From: Evernia prunastri
Lineage: Eukaryota > Ascomycota > Lecanoromycetes > Lecanorales > Parmeliaceae
Assembly (NCBI GenBank): GCA_003184365.1
Contig: NKYR01000133.1
Coordinates: 1 to 64,000 of the forward strand
Direction: 5' to 3'
DNA length: 64,000 nucleotides
Numbering within the stretch: position 1 is the stretch's first letter; every line of letters starts with the position of its first letter. A model generated the notes under the pieces. That model saw only the letters and a list, made by a program, of their open reading frames with translations. It had not been told where the DNA came from and made no database searches. The translations under genes and the position numbers were made by a program. Shown one piece after another: positions 44,720 to 57,335 of this stretch.

Positions 44720-45263
44720 ATGATGTTCGATAGAGCTCGGCTTTGGAATTTCGAGACGTGGGCATCGCCCATCTGCGACGAACACCCCCAAAGACAAAGA
44801 GCGCAAACAAAAATGGCCACCCTTTTTTAAAAACAGTATAGACCAAGCACAAGGCTACCATCCGGATACCCATTTTCATCCGCCCTTTGATGACCAATTA
44901 CGACTTACCTTTCGGAGTTACTTTTGACGACCAGAATGAAACGGTGGTATGATGCATCTTTAGAGGCGTCCAGGCAGTCAGTCCATGTCCTTAGAGATAA
45001 AGTCGTGCGTAGTGAGTGAATTGAGCAACCGATCGTTTTATTTCGATACCTACCGGTGGCAGATACATCTGTGATTTGATTCTTCATGCCCCCTCCTCAT
45101 GACGGTCCTGTGCGTCTTCCAGTAGGCGGCATGCAATCGCTAAAAGCACTTGCGAATGTCAAAGATCCAGGGTAGCTGCCTCCTGCACGGCAGATCACTA
45201 CATCTGAGAACCATTGCCAAACACAGCTTCTGCGACCAAAGGTCCAGCCCCGTCGAGCCAACC
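44720..45263. other. Convergent intergenic spacer
   Basis: About 540 bp between the convergent cyclin and eIF3b genes. I see no gene or RNA. Confidence 0.4.
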
Positions 45264-47685
45264 CTAAGCAATCTCCTCAATTTCATCCAAAACCTCCTCC
45301 ATAATTTCCTCAACGACCGCCCCTTCTCCATCCTTCCCATCGGCCTCCTCGTCTTCCTCAGCATCCTCCTTCAAGCCCAGTTCCCTCCGTTCCGCCTTGA
45401 GCTCCTCCTCTTCCCTCTCCCGCCACGCAAGCCATTCACTCAGTATCCTCCTTCTCTCCTCCACGATCGCACCCTTCTCTTTGTCTTCCTCGATGCGGTC
45501 CTGCTCTTCGAAATCTTTCGAATACTCCCGTAGGTTTTTGCGGATGGTTTTTTGCTCGTCCCGCGATAGGAGGGTGGGAGGGCGGGGCCGCCAGGAAAGT
45601 TGCTTGAATTTTTCAATGTGCTCTTCGCGTAGGAGCTCGCCTTTGAAATCGTAGAGGTGGTAGCCGTTTTCCATCTGTGGTCATGTCAGCGTCGTGTGGT
45701 AGCTAGGTGAAACGGAAGAGTGTAGAGGGAGGGGGGAGAGGCAGAGGGGGAGAAGTGAGCTCACGGTATGTTTCCAAACGCTAGCGCTCGTTACGCAGTA
45801 GCGGCCCGTAGGGTCCCAATCCACGTCCGTGACGCCGTAGTGGTCCCCCTGGTTCATGAGCTGCAGGTTGGCCGTGAGATCCTTGTCGCTCTCGGGCTTC
45901 TCGCCTTCGAAGTCGAGGTCCCAGAAGTCGAGGTCGAAGCTCTGCTGCGAGTGGACGGTGGCGACGATGACGAAGCGGCCCTTGGGCGACCAGTAGATGG
46001 CGTTGCTGTTCTTCTTCTCGATGGTGCGGATGTGCTTGAAGTTGCCGACGCCGGCGCCCTTGATCTTCTCCGGGCAGAAGAAGGAGACGGCCGTCTTGGG
46101 CGGCACGGCGGTCGTCATGACGACCTCGGCCGTGGTGATAAGGACGAAGCGGTCGCCCTTGGGCTCCCAGGCGAAGTTGATGACAGTGTCCTTGATCGAG
46201 TCGACCACCTCGACCGGCACGCCCTTCTCCCGCACGCGGAAGATTTCCAGGTTCGTCGCGAGCGACTTCTTCGACTTGGAGTGCCGGTCCACCTTGACGC
46301 AGACGTAGGCGCCCTGCGACTGCCAGTGGAGCTTGGCGTCGGTGACGTTGAAGAGGTTCCGCGTCCGAACGATCTCCTTGGACGGGATGCTCATGAGCCC
46401 CACCTTGGCCGGGTTGCTGCCGATTTCGGGCGTCCAGAAGCAGAAGAGTTGCTCGTACGTCTTGACCGAGTCCCGCTGCGGGAGGGCGGGCGACCACTCA
46501 AAGTCCATGACGCCCTCGATCTTGATGGACGTCTTGTCCATGAGGGCCATCTTGGGGAGCTCGTAGACGGATATCGATTGGCCTTCCAGCATGCGGGCGA
46601 CGAACCGGTCGTCGGACGACCACTTGAAAGCGGGCCAGGGTACCTTTTTCTTGACGGGTTGGCCGGTTTCGCTCTCCGGCGGCGTGGGAAGGTCGTGCAT
46701 TTGGAAGGAACGTAGCGGCCGTCCTGTCGCGACGTCCCAGATGATGTAGTTCTTGCCGTCTTCTTCCTGCGATAGAATCGGGTCCTCTTCTGCGACCTCG
46801 ATCGGTTTGAAGGACCATGTCGTAATGTATTTCTCGCCGGGTGAGAAGTCGATCAAATTGCACATAGGGTGTGGAAACCTCGTCTGCCGTGTCCAGTTCG
46901 GTCCGCCCCATAATTGTACACCCTTAGCATGCATCGTAGCGAGATATGTCCCCAAAGGCGACCACTGGACATGCGATTCGGTCCAGTGCATCCGATCGAC
47001 CACCATTTCCTGCGGATCCTTTTTCTTGTTCCAGAATACCCCCACATTGTCCCCCCGCAACATCACAAATTGATCTCTGCTATTTGGGTCCCCTAGCCAC
47101 CACCTCAGGTGCTCTTTTTCTGTGAAGTCGTCGATCTTGGGTGGTTGGTATTCATCATCGATGCGACCTTCCCTTCCATATCTTTCCACATCTGTGATCT
47201 TATTTATCGCGAATGTGTGTTTTTTGTCGATGGGGGTACCGTGGAGTTGCTTCGTAGCTGCGATAGCCTGCTGTGGCGTTTGGTATTCGACGAAAGCAAA
47301 CCTAGGCCGATGAGCTTATAGTCCCCCATATCAAAAGGAAAGAGGCATACCCTTCCGTCATGCCCTTCTCGTTGACCGGCATGAAGAACCCATCTTCCTT
47401 GACTTTGCCGGCCTTATTCAGCTGCTTCACCAAAAATTTTACCAGCTTCGGTCGGCTCTCTTCGGGGACTACGGGCAGCCCATCGACAACAACAAATGCA
47501 TCAAGGCCTTGTTCGAGTCGGACGTCGTATTGTTCTTTGAGATCTAGCAAGGTGACTGATTAGCCGGTTGGACCACGGGAATGTGTAGATGAGTTTCATG
47601 AGTTTCACAAACCTGAAAAGTCGATATCTTCCTCGGAGTCATAAGTGCCATTATCCTCGGTGAGATTATCAAAACTAGGTGCCAT
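45264..47685 (-). CDS. PRT1: Translation initiation factor eIF3 subunit b
   Basis: Exons 47613..47685, 47351..47543, 45765..47301 and 45264..45674 encode 737 aa, the usual fungal size. The joins give IDFSDLKEQYDVRLEQ, GMTEGFAFVEYQTPQQA and SVWKHTMENGYHLYDF. The N-terminus is acidic, then comes an RRM (about 35-125, AFVVVDGLPVV and FAFVEY), then the eIF3b beta-propeller (HVQWSPLGTYLATMH, GEKYITTWS, PWPAFKWSSDDRFVARM, NAIYWSPKGRFVIVATV, DVDWDPTGRYCVTSASV) and a Glu/Arg/Lys-rich C-terminal helix that binds eIF3a/i/g. eIF3b scaffolds eIF3 on the 40S ribosome. The third exon is GC-rich with strong codon bias, as expected of a highly expressed gene, which produces long spurious frames on the other strand. 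Confidence 0.97.
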
Positions 47686-48434
47686 GTTGTTTGTAGGTAG
47701 AAGAGATCGAGGAGCTTCGAGTAGATAGATTATGAAGGTAGAGTAGTGTGGTAAAGTTCGACTCTTGGCGCGATATCTCGCTTAAGCGGATCCCGCCATG
47801 CCTAACGCTTTTGTGGGGTTTATTGTTCGTCAAATCCCCCATCATGTTCCTTAAGTATCGTAGCTTGAGCCTTATGCCTCTTCCCAGTCGAAACATTATA
47901 CAGATATTGCTATGACTCAAAGATATATTTCTATGATTCAGGATCCAAACAGCTTTTAAGTGTGAATGAGAGATGGTAAACTAGTATACTTTAGGACTAG
48001 AAGATAACGGACATAACCGATTTGCCGCCATCGATCACCGGGGCGTGTTTGAACTTTGGGGAGTGCCCTGAGCCCTCATCCGTGACCCGTCACTGGGTGA
48101 CCGACGCAGATCATGCCTTAGCCACCAATTCAATACCCACTCCCACTCTTCCACCAGATTCAACTGCATGCATACTCGTCGACTTCGCTATCTACCCATT
48201 ACCATCGATTTGTTGGAGACGCATTATCCAATCATTCACCACCAATCATCGGCGGGGCGGACTGTCTTTCTCTTTCATCACGATCCTTTAAATACCAAAG
48301 ATATGAGGTAACAATTGCACCTCACACAACACCAAACCAACATCTCCTACCTTGACTCGCAAGATAAATCCTCATCTCCTTCGATAGGAGCCGGAACCCA
48401 AATACTTCATCCAGCAACTAAATCATCTTACAAA
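47686..48434. other. Bidirectional promoter region
   Basis: About 750 bp between the divergent eIF3b and DEK_C/SWIB genes. No gene is visible. It presumably holds both promoters. Confidence 0.5.
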
Positions 48435-49610
48435 ATGTCTCGTATGTTGCACGGGCCTTTCCCCTTCCCTCCCTCGCCCCTTGGGACCCCAAGTGCAGCC
48501 AGCTAATATCAGTCTGAACTAGTGCCCCCAGAGGTTGAGGCATCATTTACGACGATCATTGACTCAATCCTTGCCGCAAGCGATCTCGATACCATCTCAG
48601 AGAAACGCATCCGCCAAGGCCTGCAGCAGTCTGTCGAATATGACATTACACCCCAGAAGGTTGGAAATGGCCACGTTCCAAGCTATGATGCGGACTGTCG
48701 CTCACACAACCCTCAGATGGCCATTAAGGCCCTCATAATGAGACGTTTCGACAAGTTTGATGAACAGAGAAAAGCGCCTCCACAGACCAATGGTCATGCT
48801 AGCGTCAAAGAGAAATCACCTGCGTCGCTACTGACCGTTCGTCCTTTCACTGCCAAAGAAGCTACATCTTCGTCGCAGCAGACGAACGGCCACACCACTG
48901 GCAAGGAAAAGTCAATTGTATCTTCGGAACCTACCCACAAAGCCATCTCCCAATCGCCCACGAAACACAAACAAGAAGATGATAAGGAGGATCTCTCGGA
49001 CGTCAAAGATTCTCCCCCTCCCAAAAAGAAGAAGAAAGTTGAGCGCGATAGCGACGCCGCCTATGCAGCAAAACTTCAAGCTCAGGAGAATGCTCGCACC
49101 AGATCGACAAGAGGTGGGGGGCCAAAAGCACCGCCAGTAAAAAAGACTAAAAAGAGCCCGAAGAAGAAGACCCCCGCAAAGGTGAAGGCAGAAGATGACA
49201 GTGATATCGATGGGTCTGGATCGGACGTGAAGGAGAAAAGTCGGAATGGTGGCTTTCATGCAAGTCGATAAGGTCAACCTAACTCTGACGGCGAGTGCTG
49301 ACTTGCTGTAGAAAGAACTTTTGCTGTCCTCGCCTCTCTCAGCTCTGTTAGGCAACGAAATCAAGGTAAGCCTTTAAGGACCTTACTCCCGAATGTTCGG
49401 GCCTATACTAACATCCCTCGGTAGTTATCTCGACCTCAGACAGTCAAGCGCATCTGGGAGTACGTGCGTGCTAATGACCTTCAAGATCCAAGCGACAAGC
49501 GAATGATTCGTTGCGACGACGCCATGAGAGCGGTATTCAAGCAGGACAAGGTGCACATGTTCACGATGAACAAGATTCTGAGTCAAAACCTTTACGCCCC
49601 TGACGAGTGA
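48435..49610 (+). CDS. DEK_C/SWIB domain protein (TRI1/UAF30-like)
   Basis: CDS join(48435..48441, 48523..48659, 48717..49259, 49312..49365, 49425..49610) gives 308 aa. The first exon is 7 nt (MS plus one base). The N-terminal DEK_C-like helix bundle (TTIIDSILAASDLDTISEKR, then YDITPQKMAIKALIMRRFDKF) needs removal of a 57-nt in-frame intron with donor gttgga. The middle is Lys/Ser-rich with basic tracts (PPKKKKKVERD, KKTKKSPKKKTPAK). The C-terminal SWIB domain reads GGFHKELLLSSPLSALLG, RPQTVKRIWEYVRANDL and FTMNKILSQNL. The intron before it appears to be GC-AG (gcaagt donor at 49260). The family acts on chromatin or rDNA transcription. Confidence 0.92.
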
Positions 49611-51355
49611 ATGTTCACCGACACGACACGGCATGATATACTATATTACGAGGGACCCTGGCTCATCAGCTGCTCGATCGTTTGATAAGGGCTTGGAGAA
49701 AGGCCTCTGGAAAAGGGCGGTCACCTGTACAGGCACCCTTTTGAGGAGATGCTTGACTGTACTTCAAGCGTAGGTGTTTGGCGAAGGGACAGCTAGTCCG
49801 TGGCCTGTCTATGGCTCAAGGTACTGAGCATGACTGACCGTTGGTCCTTCTTGGCAAAAGGTCAGGGAAATAGATAGGACTTGTCATTATGAGGATCTGA
49901 TATGCCATATCGACAACTACTAGCAATTCAAAGGACGAGAAGCCTTCCCAAGTTCCCTCCTCTGACGTAAAACGTGAACAATGACGTCTTCAATTGTAAG
50001 GAGTTAAAGTCGGTGACTGGAATGGAGCTTGGTACAGAAGCTTGATACGCAAGCCTAGTGACCTTACCCCCCCCCCCCCCCCCCTTCACCCCACTTCCCC
50101 ATTTCCCCCGCCCACTCCCCCTTTCCCCCGAGAACAACAGCGAGAGGCTGTAGGTACAATAGAGCACCGACGAGGCGGCGATCGAAAGGCGGAGCCAGAA
50201 GCGGAGTTAAAGGTATTCTCCTCTTGTTACCGCGACTAGAGTAGAAGTATCCATCTCAGAGAAGACATGCATCTCGAGGCTGAGCGGCAGAGCTGCTTCA
50301 GGTGGAAAGAAAGGAAGGGAGGGTTCCAAGGGCGCTCGCTGGTCTACTCTATCTACTCTACGTCGACGATCGTGTCTCGGTCTCTAAGAAAGGATTTATG
50401 AATTAGCACACGCATACTTTATGATTTCGCCTTCGCTGTAGGTTACAAAGGTTTCGGCTAGCGCGGGATCCGACTCTCTTGGACCGTCCTCTCCGGCTCT
50501 TTTGCAACTGCTACTGGGGTACGACGCTTCAGAGTTGTCTGTCGGTCTCTATGTTGTGTTGGGGGGCTCGGTGTTCGGTGGATGGTGGAGGGTTGATGGT
50601 CCGTATACTGAAGAAACAATTCCACACTGCGAATTTAAACGCTATCGTTTAATATTAATTACATCGCGAGCAGCAGATAAGTGTGTTGGAATCTTAAGAT
50701 GATATTCTGACGCAGAGAGCAGGCACTGCTTCCACCCAGCACGCCGAATTGCGAAAGATGATACATAATATCTCTCGCAGGCACGACCATCTCCAATAAT
50801 GCTCATAGGCCGATGGACCCAGCCAGGCAATCTCAGCCATTGGTAGGCCGGCTCGAAACAACTTTCACGGGCCCTATTCGAGGCGCCCGTAGCGATTAGA
50901 GCCGTCGGTGGGTGGTCGAGGTAATACTACTGAGATTTCGTTCAAGCTCTGGTAAACCCGCCAGACGGGCTGTTGATGTACTCTGGCTGCAGACGAGACA
51001 TGGATGGGAAGGCGGCAACGGTAGGGCTCTTTTGATGAGCTAAACTGTGGACTGGATATTTCGGTTCCGAAACGCCCGGTAAATCTTCAAGGACAAGACG
51101 GGATCCTCGTCATGAACGATCACGTCAACCTCGTTGCTTTGGTTCTGTAGAACTGTGGGAGACAACCCTAGCGGAGAAAGTGACGGGTCTTCACTTTCTC
51201 TGACTCCACTCTGAGTCGTACGTAGTCCACAGAAGCGCCCCGTTTCTGACTCCTGACATTGGGAAAAGGGAATCGATTAGGATCCGACCTGGAGGCTCCC
51301 TGCCGGACTGACTGAGGCGGTAAAACCACATCATAGAACATTTCGGTGAGAGTAC
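49611..51355. other. Intergenic with poly-C tract
   Basis: About 1.7 kb without a supported gene. An uninterrupted run of 18 C lies at 50067-50084, followed by a C/T-rich stretch to about 50130. The rest shows nothing recognisable. Confidence 0.5.
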
Positions 51356-53660
51356 TCAAATGATACGGATCTCTTGCTCTGCGACGTCGTCGAACCAATA
51401 GTACCGTACGATTCTGCCTATTCCAATCCTTCTATATGTGTCAGCAGCTCCCACTCCGTCATTCTTCTGCAGCAAGAGCACATTGATCTCGTAAACACGT
51501 GGCGTTCTGTCCAGACCTCTCCCATAACTCTTGTTGCCTGAGATGGATATGCAGAAAATGGGTCCTTTCGGTATATCAATGTCATCCAAGATAGCCGAAC
51601 CAAATATGCCATTGCGTTCGTCATCTTCGTCGAAAACGTCGACGATGGAAGGTGCAAGATAGGTACCGAACGGATATCGGGCTTCAGGCCGGGGCTTGGG
51701 CTGGTCCGTGTACCCTCTGAGACCATATCCTGACCACGATGCTCGTATCTTCCGAACTTCGACGGTGATATAGCGGCTATTACGGTCAAAAGGGTGTAAA
51801 GGCCGGCTGATACTTACAGTTTTGATGCGCCCTATTACAACAAGTTCTTTAGTGTTCTTGATGGTTAATTGACGACATGTTAGGACTGGCTCGCTTTCGT
51901 ACCCATCTACGTACTTGACATTCAAGAACTTCACACGTCCAAGGGTTGAAGCCCATGACCATGTTGGGAACATTTCCTCGAGCTCACCGGGTCGTGAAAG
52001 ATAGGGAGCACTCTCTGGTCGACCATGCCAGAAAAGCTGCTCGCTCATGGAATCGAGCCATAAACCATGTGCATATACCAGACCAGGCCAGCGGCTCTGT
52101 ATCTTGTTGGATATACCCTGTAAGGCGACCAACCTGTCTTTGTTGAAAGTGAGGTTTCTCGAGCTATAATCTTCCACTAGTGCTCTCCATGTTCTCGAAC
52201 GGGCGAGCCTTAGCACTTTGTTATACAACTCTTCGGTAGTGAACGTCTCACGCCGAGCTTGCATCGCATGATGTTCGGAGATCTTGTCAACCGAAAGACT
52301 CCTGACGGATCTGTTGTCTTCTCCACATGCTGTGGTTATACAATTCCAGATCATCATGTCTTGCCTAAAGTGAACGATCCGCCGAGACAGCTCCCATTCT
52401 TGAGTGACCCACGCTCGGCTGCTCAGGGGTTTGAGATTGGGGGACTCAAGGTCAGCTAAGAACGACGTTTCCACGGACGCCTCAGTCTGACTCAAGTAAG
52501 GGATTGCCAAACAAGCGGTGGATTGAATGCTACCCCCAACCATGTAAGGGATATTGACAGTATTCATCGATGGTTGGCCCATGAAACATCCCTCGGTTCC
52601 GTGGGCAGCACCCGAAGCTGATATGGTGAATTTGGCGTTCTCGTATATCAGGCCCATGGAATTAGATTCCCGGTGCCAGTCATCAACGTCATCTTGGAGA
52701 ATACACAGAGCGTCTATCCACAGATATCTGAATCCAACCTCGCGCGTGACAATGACAGCATCTTGAAAAGTTTTGGGAAGACTGTCCCACGAAATGCCCG
52801 CAAGGTGTTCTTGTAGGTTGCCCTTGGTCGTGGTCAACGCAAGGTTTCCTTGCGGCCCCCAGCAATGGCTCAGAGTAACGTAATCGGCATGTACACCATT
52901 GGTCTCTACTAGACGCACTTGATTGACGTGTCTACCTTCTTTAACCTCGATTACTCTTGCAGGTAATGCGGGAGGAATATTTTCGTCAATTGGGTCAATT
53001 GTAGCGAACCTTGCTTTGCACCCTAGATGGGTCTGCGTACATGTCTGCACCCAAGATTTGACTGTTGACAATGCCTCTGGGCTTCCCGAGTTGTGGGCGG
53101 GGAATTTCCCGCCAATCTCCGAGATGCTAGGACCTTCATTGGCTTTTCGAGATCAGACACGATCCACAAACTCATGTATAGCGCAAGGGGAACTTACCTG
53201 GGTTTTCGTAAAGACCTAGATATCCCCTAAGCTCACCGCTTTCAGAGTAGACCACGACGTTCACTCCACTGAAGTGGGAATCTCCATTCTTTGGCTTGAA
53301 AGGGAAATTAGAGGCAACTTCCCCCCTTAGGAGTACTCTGTCTCTTCCCAGATGGTGCCTGAAGTCTGTGCCTTTCCAACGTCCCGAATCTGTAGAGGAA
53401 AAAGAATCCTCCGCGTGATTTTGGCTCACAGCCTCCAGGATCATGGCACAAGAAGGACATTGGATGGCGGAGATGGGCATCTGACGAGCATCGGAGAACG
53501 GTACATACTCATGATACTCATTTTCAATGATACCTTTAAGTATCCCTTGACAGGGTTCACAGATAGACTTAGAAATATCAGACTTGTATGAAGGGTATGC
53601 CGTAATGAACTTGCGATTTGATGCGCCCCCGAAGCGAGGAACGAGCGTAGAGCCGGCCAT
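51356..53660 (-). CDS. HET-domain (heterokaryon incompatibility) protein
   Basis: Exons 53198..53660 and 51356..53133 encode 746 aa. The intron has donor gtaagt and acceptor atgaag, phase 1, and the join gives YENPGPSISEIGGKFP. The N-terminal 120 residues contain two CxxC pairs (SICEPCQG and QCPSCAM), possibly zinc-binding. The HET domain starts near 237 (YVTLSHCWG) and continues with SLPKTFQDAVIVTREVGFRY, LWIDALCILQDD, DWHRESNSMGLIYENAKFTI and ISASGAA, all three conserved blocks. After it lies RAWVTQEWELSRRIVHF, the usual fourth block, then a variable C-terminus. HET proteins trigger cell death on fusion with genetically different hyphae. The start is the first ATG giving this N-terminus. 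Confidence 0.92.
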
Positions 53661-55166
53661 AGCTATCCCTGTTAGCGAGTCTGGATTACTGAGTCTAGTA
53701 TGCCAACGAGAATAATGACGAAGTAGATTCGTTGATTTGTGCCGAAATTTCCACGACCAATAGCGCCTGCAACAGCGTTGAGCTTCAAGCTGAAAGCATA
53801 CCACTGTTACCTGGAACATTTTACCTACCTTAGGTCTGAACCGGCTAAGCCCGGATCCGACCAATCAAATACGTGACCTTGACCATCAACATAAAACAAC
53901 TCCGAGCTTCAACAAATATCTTCCAGTGCTAATGCCGTAACCTCGCTTAGTGCAGCAAACCCTAATGATCAGGCGACTGCATTCGAAGGGATGAACTGTT
54001 AATCAATCCTGTGGAAAGAGGACATACGGATGTATAAATTCGTGAAGGTAGAGTAAGGTAGTAACCCCCCCAAAACCGGCCCCAACCCGCCTGCGCAACG
54101 TAAATTCGTGACAATTACGCCTAGAATCAATACTTAAAGACATCTGCTTATAGACCGTTCAGAGGCTGCTAAGTGGAATTTGATGAGGTTGGTCTAGCAG
54201 ATGAGTGGATCGATTTGGGGGTTAAATTGGTGAGGCGTAGAGATACACGTGAGGGGCGGGTTCGTACGAGAGTGAGTGCGTTGTCTCTGCCTGCTTTGCT
54301 TTTGGGACGTCCTTTGACTCATACTTTTCGGCAGCGGGAAATAACCTTCAAGCGATAGAGTAGGGCTGATTACAACAGTAGATGGCTAGCCTAGCCTTAT
54401 GTGTATAGCTGTGCTTTGCGGGGACTTCGATTCATCGTGATTTCCCCATTTTGATTCTCCCACCAAGGAAAGTCCCTTTTCGTGTGGTATCAAGAGCACC
54501 ATTATCATCTCTTCTTCCCAAATGTTTGAGGTCCTTTGATCAGGGAACCAAGGGTAATACAATAACACTTGCAAGGCAGAGGATGCTATCATGGAGTGAT
54601 GTTTAAGCTATGCTGATTGAGACGCTTTTAGAAATCGCGCAATTCAATTCCGATGAATGCAGGAAGGATTCACCAGTGATAGTGTGCGTATGCGTATCAG
54701 AATCGGCAAAGCTCAGCAGTGTGCGTCGCTACGTGTCAAGAATGCAGATCTCATGCAAGACCCCTCTCAGCCCATGTGATACATGAAGAGCATCAGTATC
54801 CGGTCCTATAGCTGGCTTTTTTCATCCACAAGCACTCACAACAGTATGCAATGTGCGAGGTAGAGCGGTCGTTGCCTGATGATCCAGCATTATAAAGTCT
54901 GCTTTGCCCTCATCATGCATCTAACTGTTGCATCTAAGAGAGCACACCAAATCGATGATCCGTTCCAGAACCGCCCAAATGTAAGCCTATGACGAAGGAT
55001 TACGACCTTCAAGCCGTGGTGCGGATGGAGCAATCTGGCCCGATATCTCAACTGTACAACGTATAATTAATACTAAAGGGCTATGGGACGACCATGCTCC
55101 AACAACTTCTTCGTAGCCCAGTCTTCCTATCATTAACTCTATTGCTCTCTCGAAATAGACGCTAGC
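53661..55166. other. Divergent intergenic region
   Basis: About 1.5 kb between the HET gene and the rhodopsin-domain gene. Short frames only; a C/A-rich run (accccccccaaaa type) at 54063-54075. No gene is supported. Confidence 0.45.
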
Positions 55167-56526
55167 ATGACCGTATGGCCAAACGCATCTCAAGGACTAG
55201 GAAACGCTGCACTTGGTATCGTCATGATGATATTGTCTTTTCTAGCAGTGGTTTTTCGTGTTTGGTCTCGATTAACGTCAAAAAAGCAAAGGTTTTGGTG
55301 GGATGATTGGTGTGCCATTGTGAGTCTGGTATGTTTTATGAGCCCAGATGATCCGTTTTCTTGAACTAGACATTACCGTTAACATTTCCTCAAGCCGTTG
55401 GTGCTTGCGCCAATATTTTTCATACTCGGACCATTCTCTGCCGGTCTTCGCCACTATCGAAGCCAATTTGATCCAGAGGTATACCCCTTACTGCTCAAGT
55501 ACCACTACATAGGCGAAATCCTCTACACAATTGGAATAACGATGCCTAAATACTCGGCGCTCTTATTCTACGTCCGAGTCTTCGGAATTAAATCGATATC
55601 AAGCTTCCTCCGGAAGAACGTCTTGGTCGCCGTAGGCCTCGTCACATTGTTCCCTCTCTTCGCGCTTCCTTCTGCTGCCATTCAGTGCATCCCAATCCGG
55701 AAAGCTTGGGCTCCTTTTATCCCGGGACACTGCATCGCTTTTCCCCCCTGGTCTTTGATTATTACTATTGCCAATGTCCTCCTAGACTTCTATATTATGA
55801 TCCTACCCATACCAACACTGTGGAGCTTACACGTGGGGCGCAAGCGTAAAATGATATTGATAGGACTTTTCTTTTGCGCTTATTCGTAAGTAGATTCGTA
55901 CATAAAAAGTCTTGTTGAGCCTTTTACTAATTTGTTATACTTAAACTTCAAAGCGTAATAATCTGTTCGCTTGGGCGATTAGTAGCCCTAGTGCAAGTTG
56001 TCAAGCTCAGCAAGGAAGCCATCACATGTACGTCAGATCCATAGTTCTTTGTTCACAGAGGTGCCGAATCCTCGCTTGTACTCAACGCCCGCTAACTGAG
56101 TATACGACTCTAGGGAATCTCATACCTTACTCGCGGTGGTCAGCGGCCGAACTCGCCGTCTCAGTGGTGAGCATCTGCCTGCCAAGCATAACTCAGCTGG
56201 TCCGCCGTGCCCATGAGCACGGAATCTCAGCTCTATTTACGCGTCGAGATTATGCAGCAGAGCGGAAGGGCCGTCCAGACATTCGGCCAAGGGGACCTGC
56301 GTTGTTTCAAGAAGGAAATCGAGGCTTTCGACGTATCAAGGACAACAATGACACTTCATTTTCCGCCAATAACGAGTCATTGATCAGCACGAGGTTTGAA
56401 AACGATCTGTACAGCGTCAGTGCATCGGCGCAACAGTCCGAGGAGAGAGACATGATTGCTCTGGGCCAGGTTCACCTACGACATGATGTCGATGTGAGAG
56501 AGGATGAGAGGTGGATGACTGTTTGA
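55167..56526 (+). CDS. Rhodopsin-domain (Pth11-like) seven-helix membrane protein
   Basis: CDS join(55167..55328, 55395..55885, 55954..56027, 56114..56526) gives 379 aa. Splice phases agree. Joins restore WCAIVSLPLVLAPIFF, FCAYSVIICSLGRLVAL and EAITWNLIPYSRWSAAEL. Seven hydrophobic segments run from LGIVMMILSFLAVVFRVW to LAVSVVSICLPSI. The loop after helix 1 holds WWDDW, the family mark, and conserved Cys (QCIPI, HCIAF) face outside. No CFEM domain precedes it, so it belongs to the rhodopsin-domain family related to Pth11-type receptors. The tail of about 110 residues is hydrophilic with Ser/Asn/Arg. The ligand and signalling are unknown. Confidence 0.9.
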
Positions 56527-57335
56527 TCCAGATCCTTCCTCGGATTTGGTTCTTACGTCTCGGTACGCCGCCATCGGACCTGAGTATTGGGAAATCGAGT
56601 CCGCGATTACCGTGAACGAAGGACAATTATTTACCGAAATTGGTTATGCTATTCTCTATCATTCAACATAGATACTCCACAAGCAGCGGTCAGAGTCGCT
56701 TTATTCGAGATTGCACTGCAACAGCACTAAGACTCATCAATGCAGCATCACATGTTCTCGCCTCGTACCAAAATCTCACGCCTGTAGCGTGACGACCCGG
56801 GCATCGCTACGGACTTGCTTCTCCAGCTCAGGTAGTCCGTATTCTCGACGCTGCTCTATTCCAATATCGAAATCCACATACCTACCCTGATGCTTGTTTG
56901 ACTTCCTGGTAACAAAGTGCACATCGGCTCAGCAAGCGCCGAAAGGATCATCCCAATTCTCGACTCTAATCACGATCCGACTTGCTAACAGAGGGATTTC
57001 AATCCGGAAAGACATCGGGACCAACCCAACGGCCCTGACATTCTGATAAAGAAAGAATATAGCCTCTGGTCGCCTCCTCAACAAAAGCCATCGAAACAAA
57101 ACCAAGACATTCCATCCTTCAACTCGACAAATTGACCTTCCCATCCCTCAGCTCGCACACATACGCGGAAAACCCAAGTCTTTCTAAGATCCACTCACCG
57201 TGTCCCAATTCCTCCCCCCTCCCCCCCCAAAACAGTCATCTCCACCCCCCTCTAACACGCCACTTCGTTCGAATCGCCCTCCACGGAGGTAGTTTCATCC
57301 TGAACCTCCTATATCGCCGCAGCGCTGCCTCCATC
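56527..57335. other. Convergent intergenic region
   Basis: About 0.8 kb between the rhodopsin-domain gene and the small secreted peptide gene. C-rich runs lie at 57211-57230 and 57245-57255. No gene is seen. Confidence 0.4.

Noticed and set aside
45768..46715. Long plus-strand frame (315 codons) across the eIF3b gene.
   Set aside because: It is the GC-rich antisense of the third eIF3b exon. Composition (Leu/Val/Arg/Asp) and position show it is a shadow.
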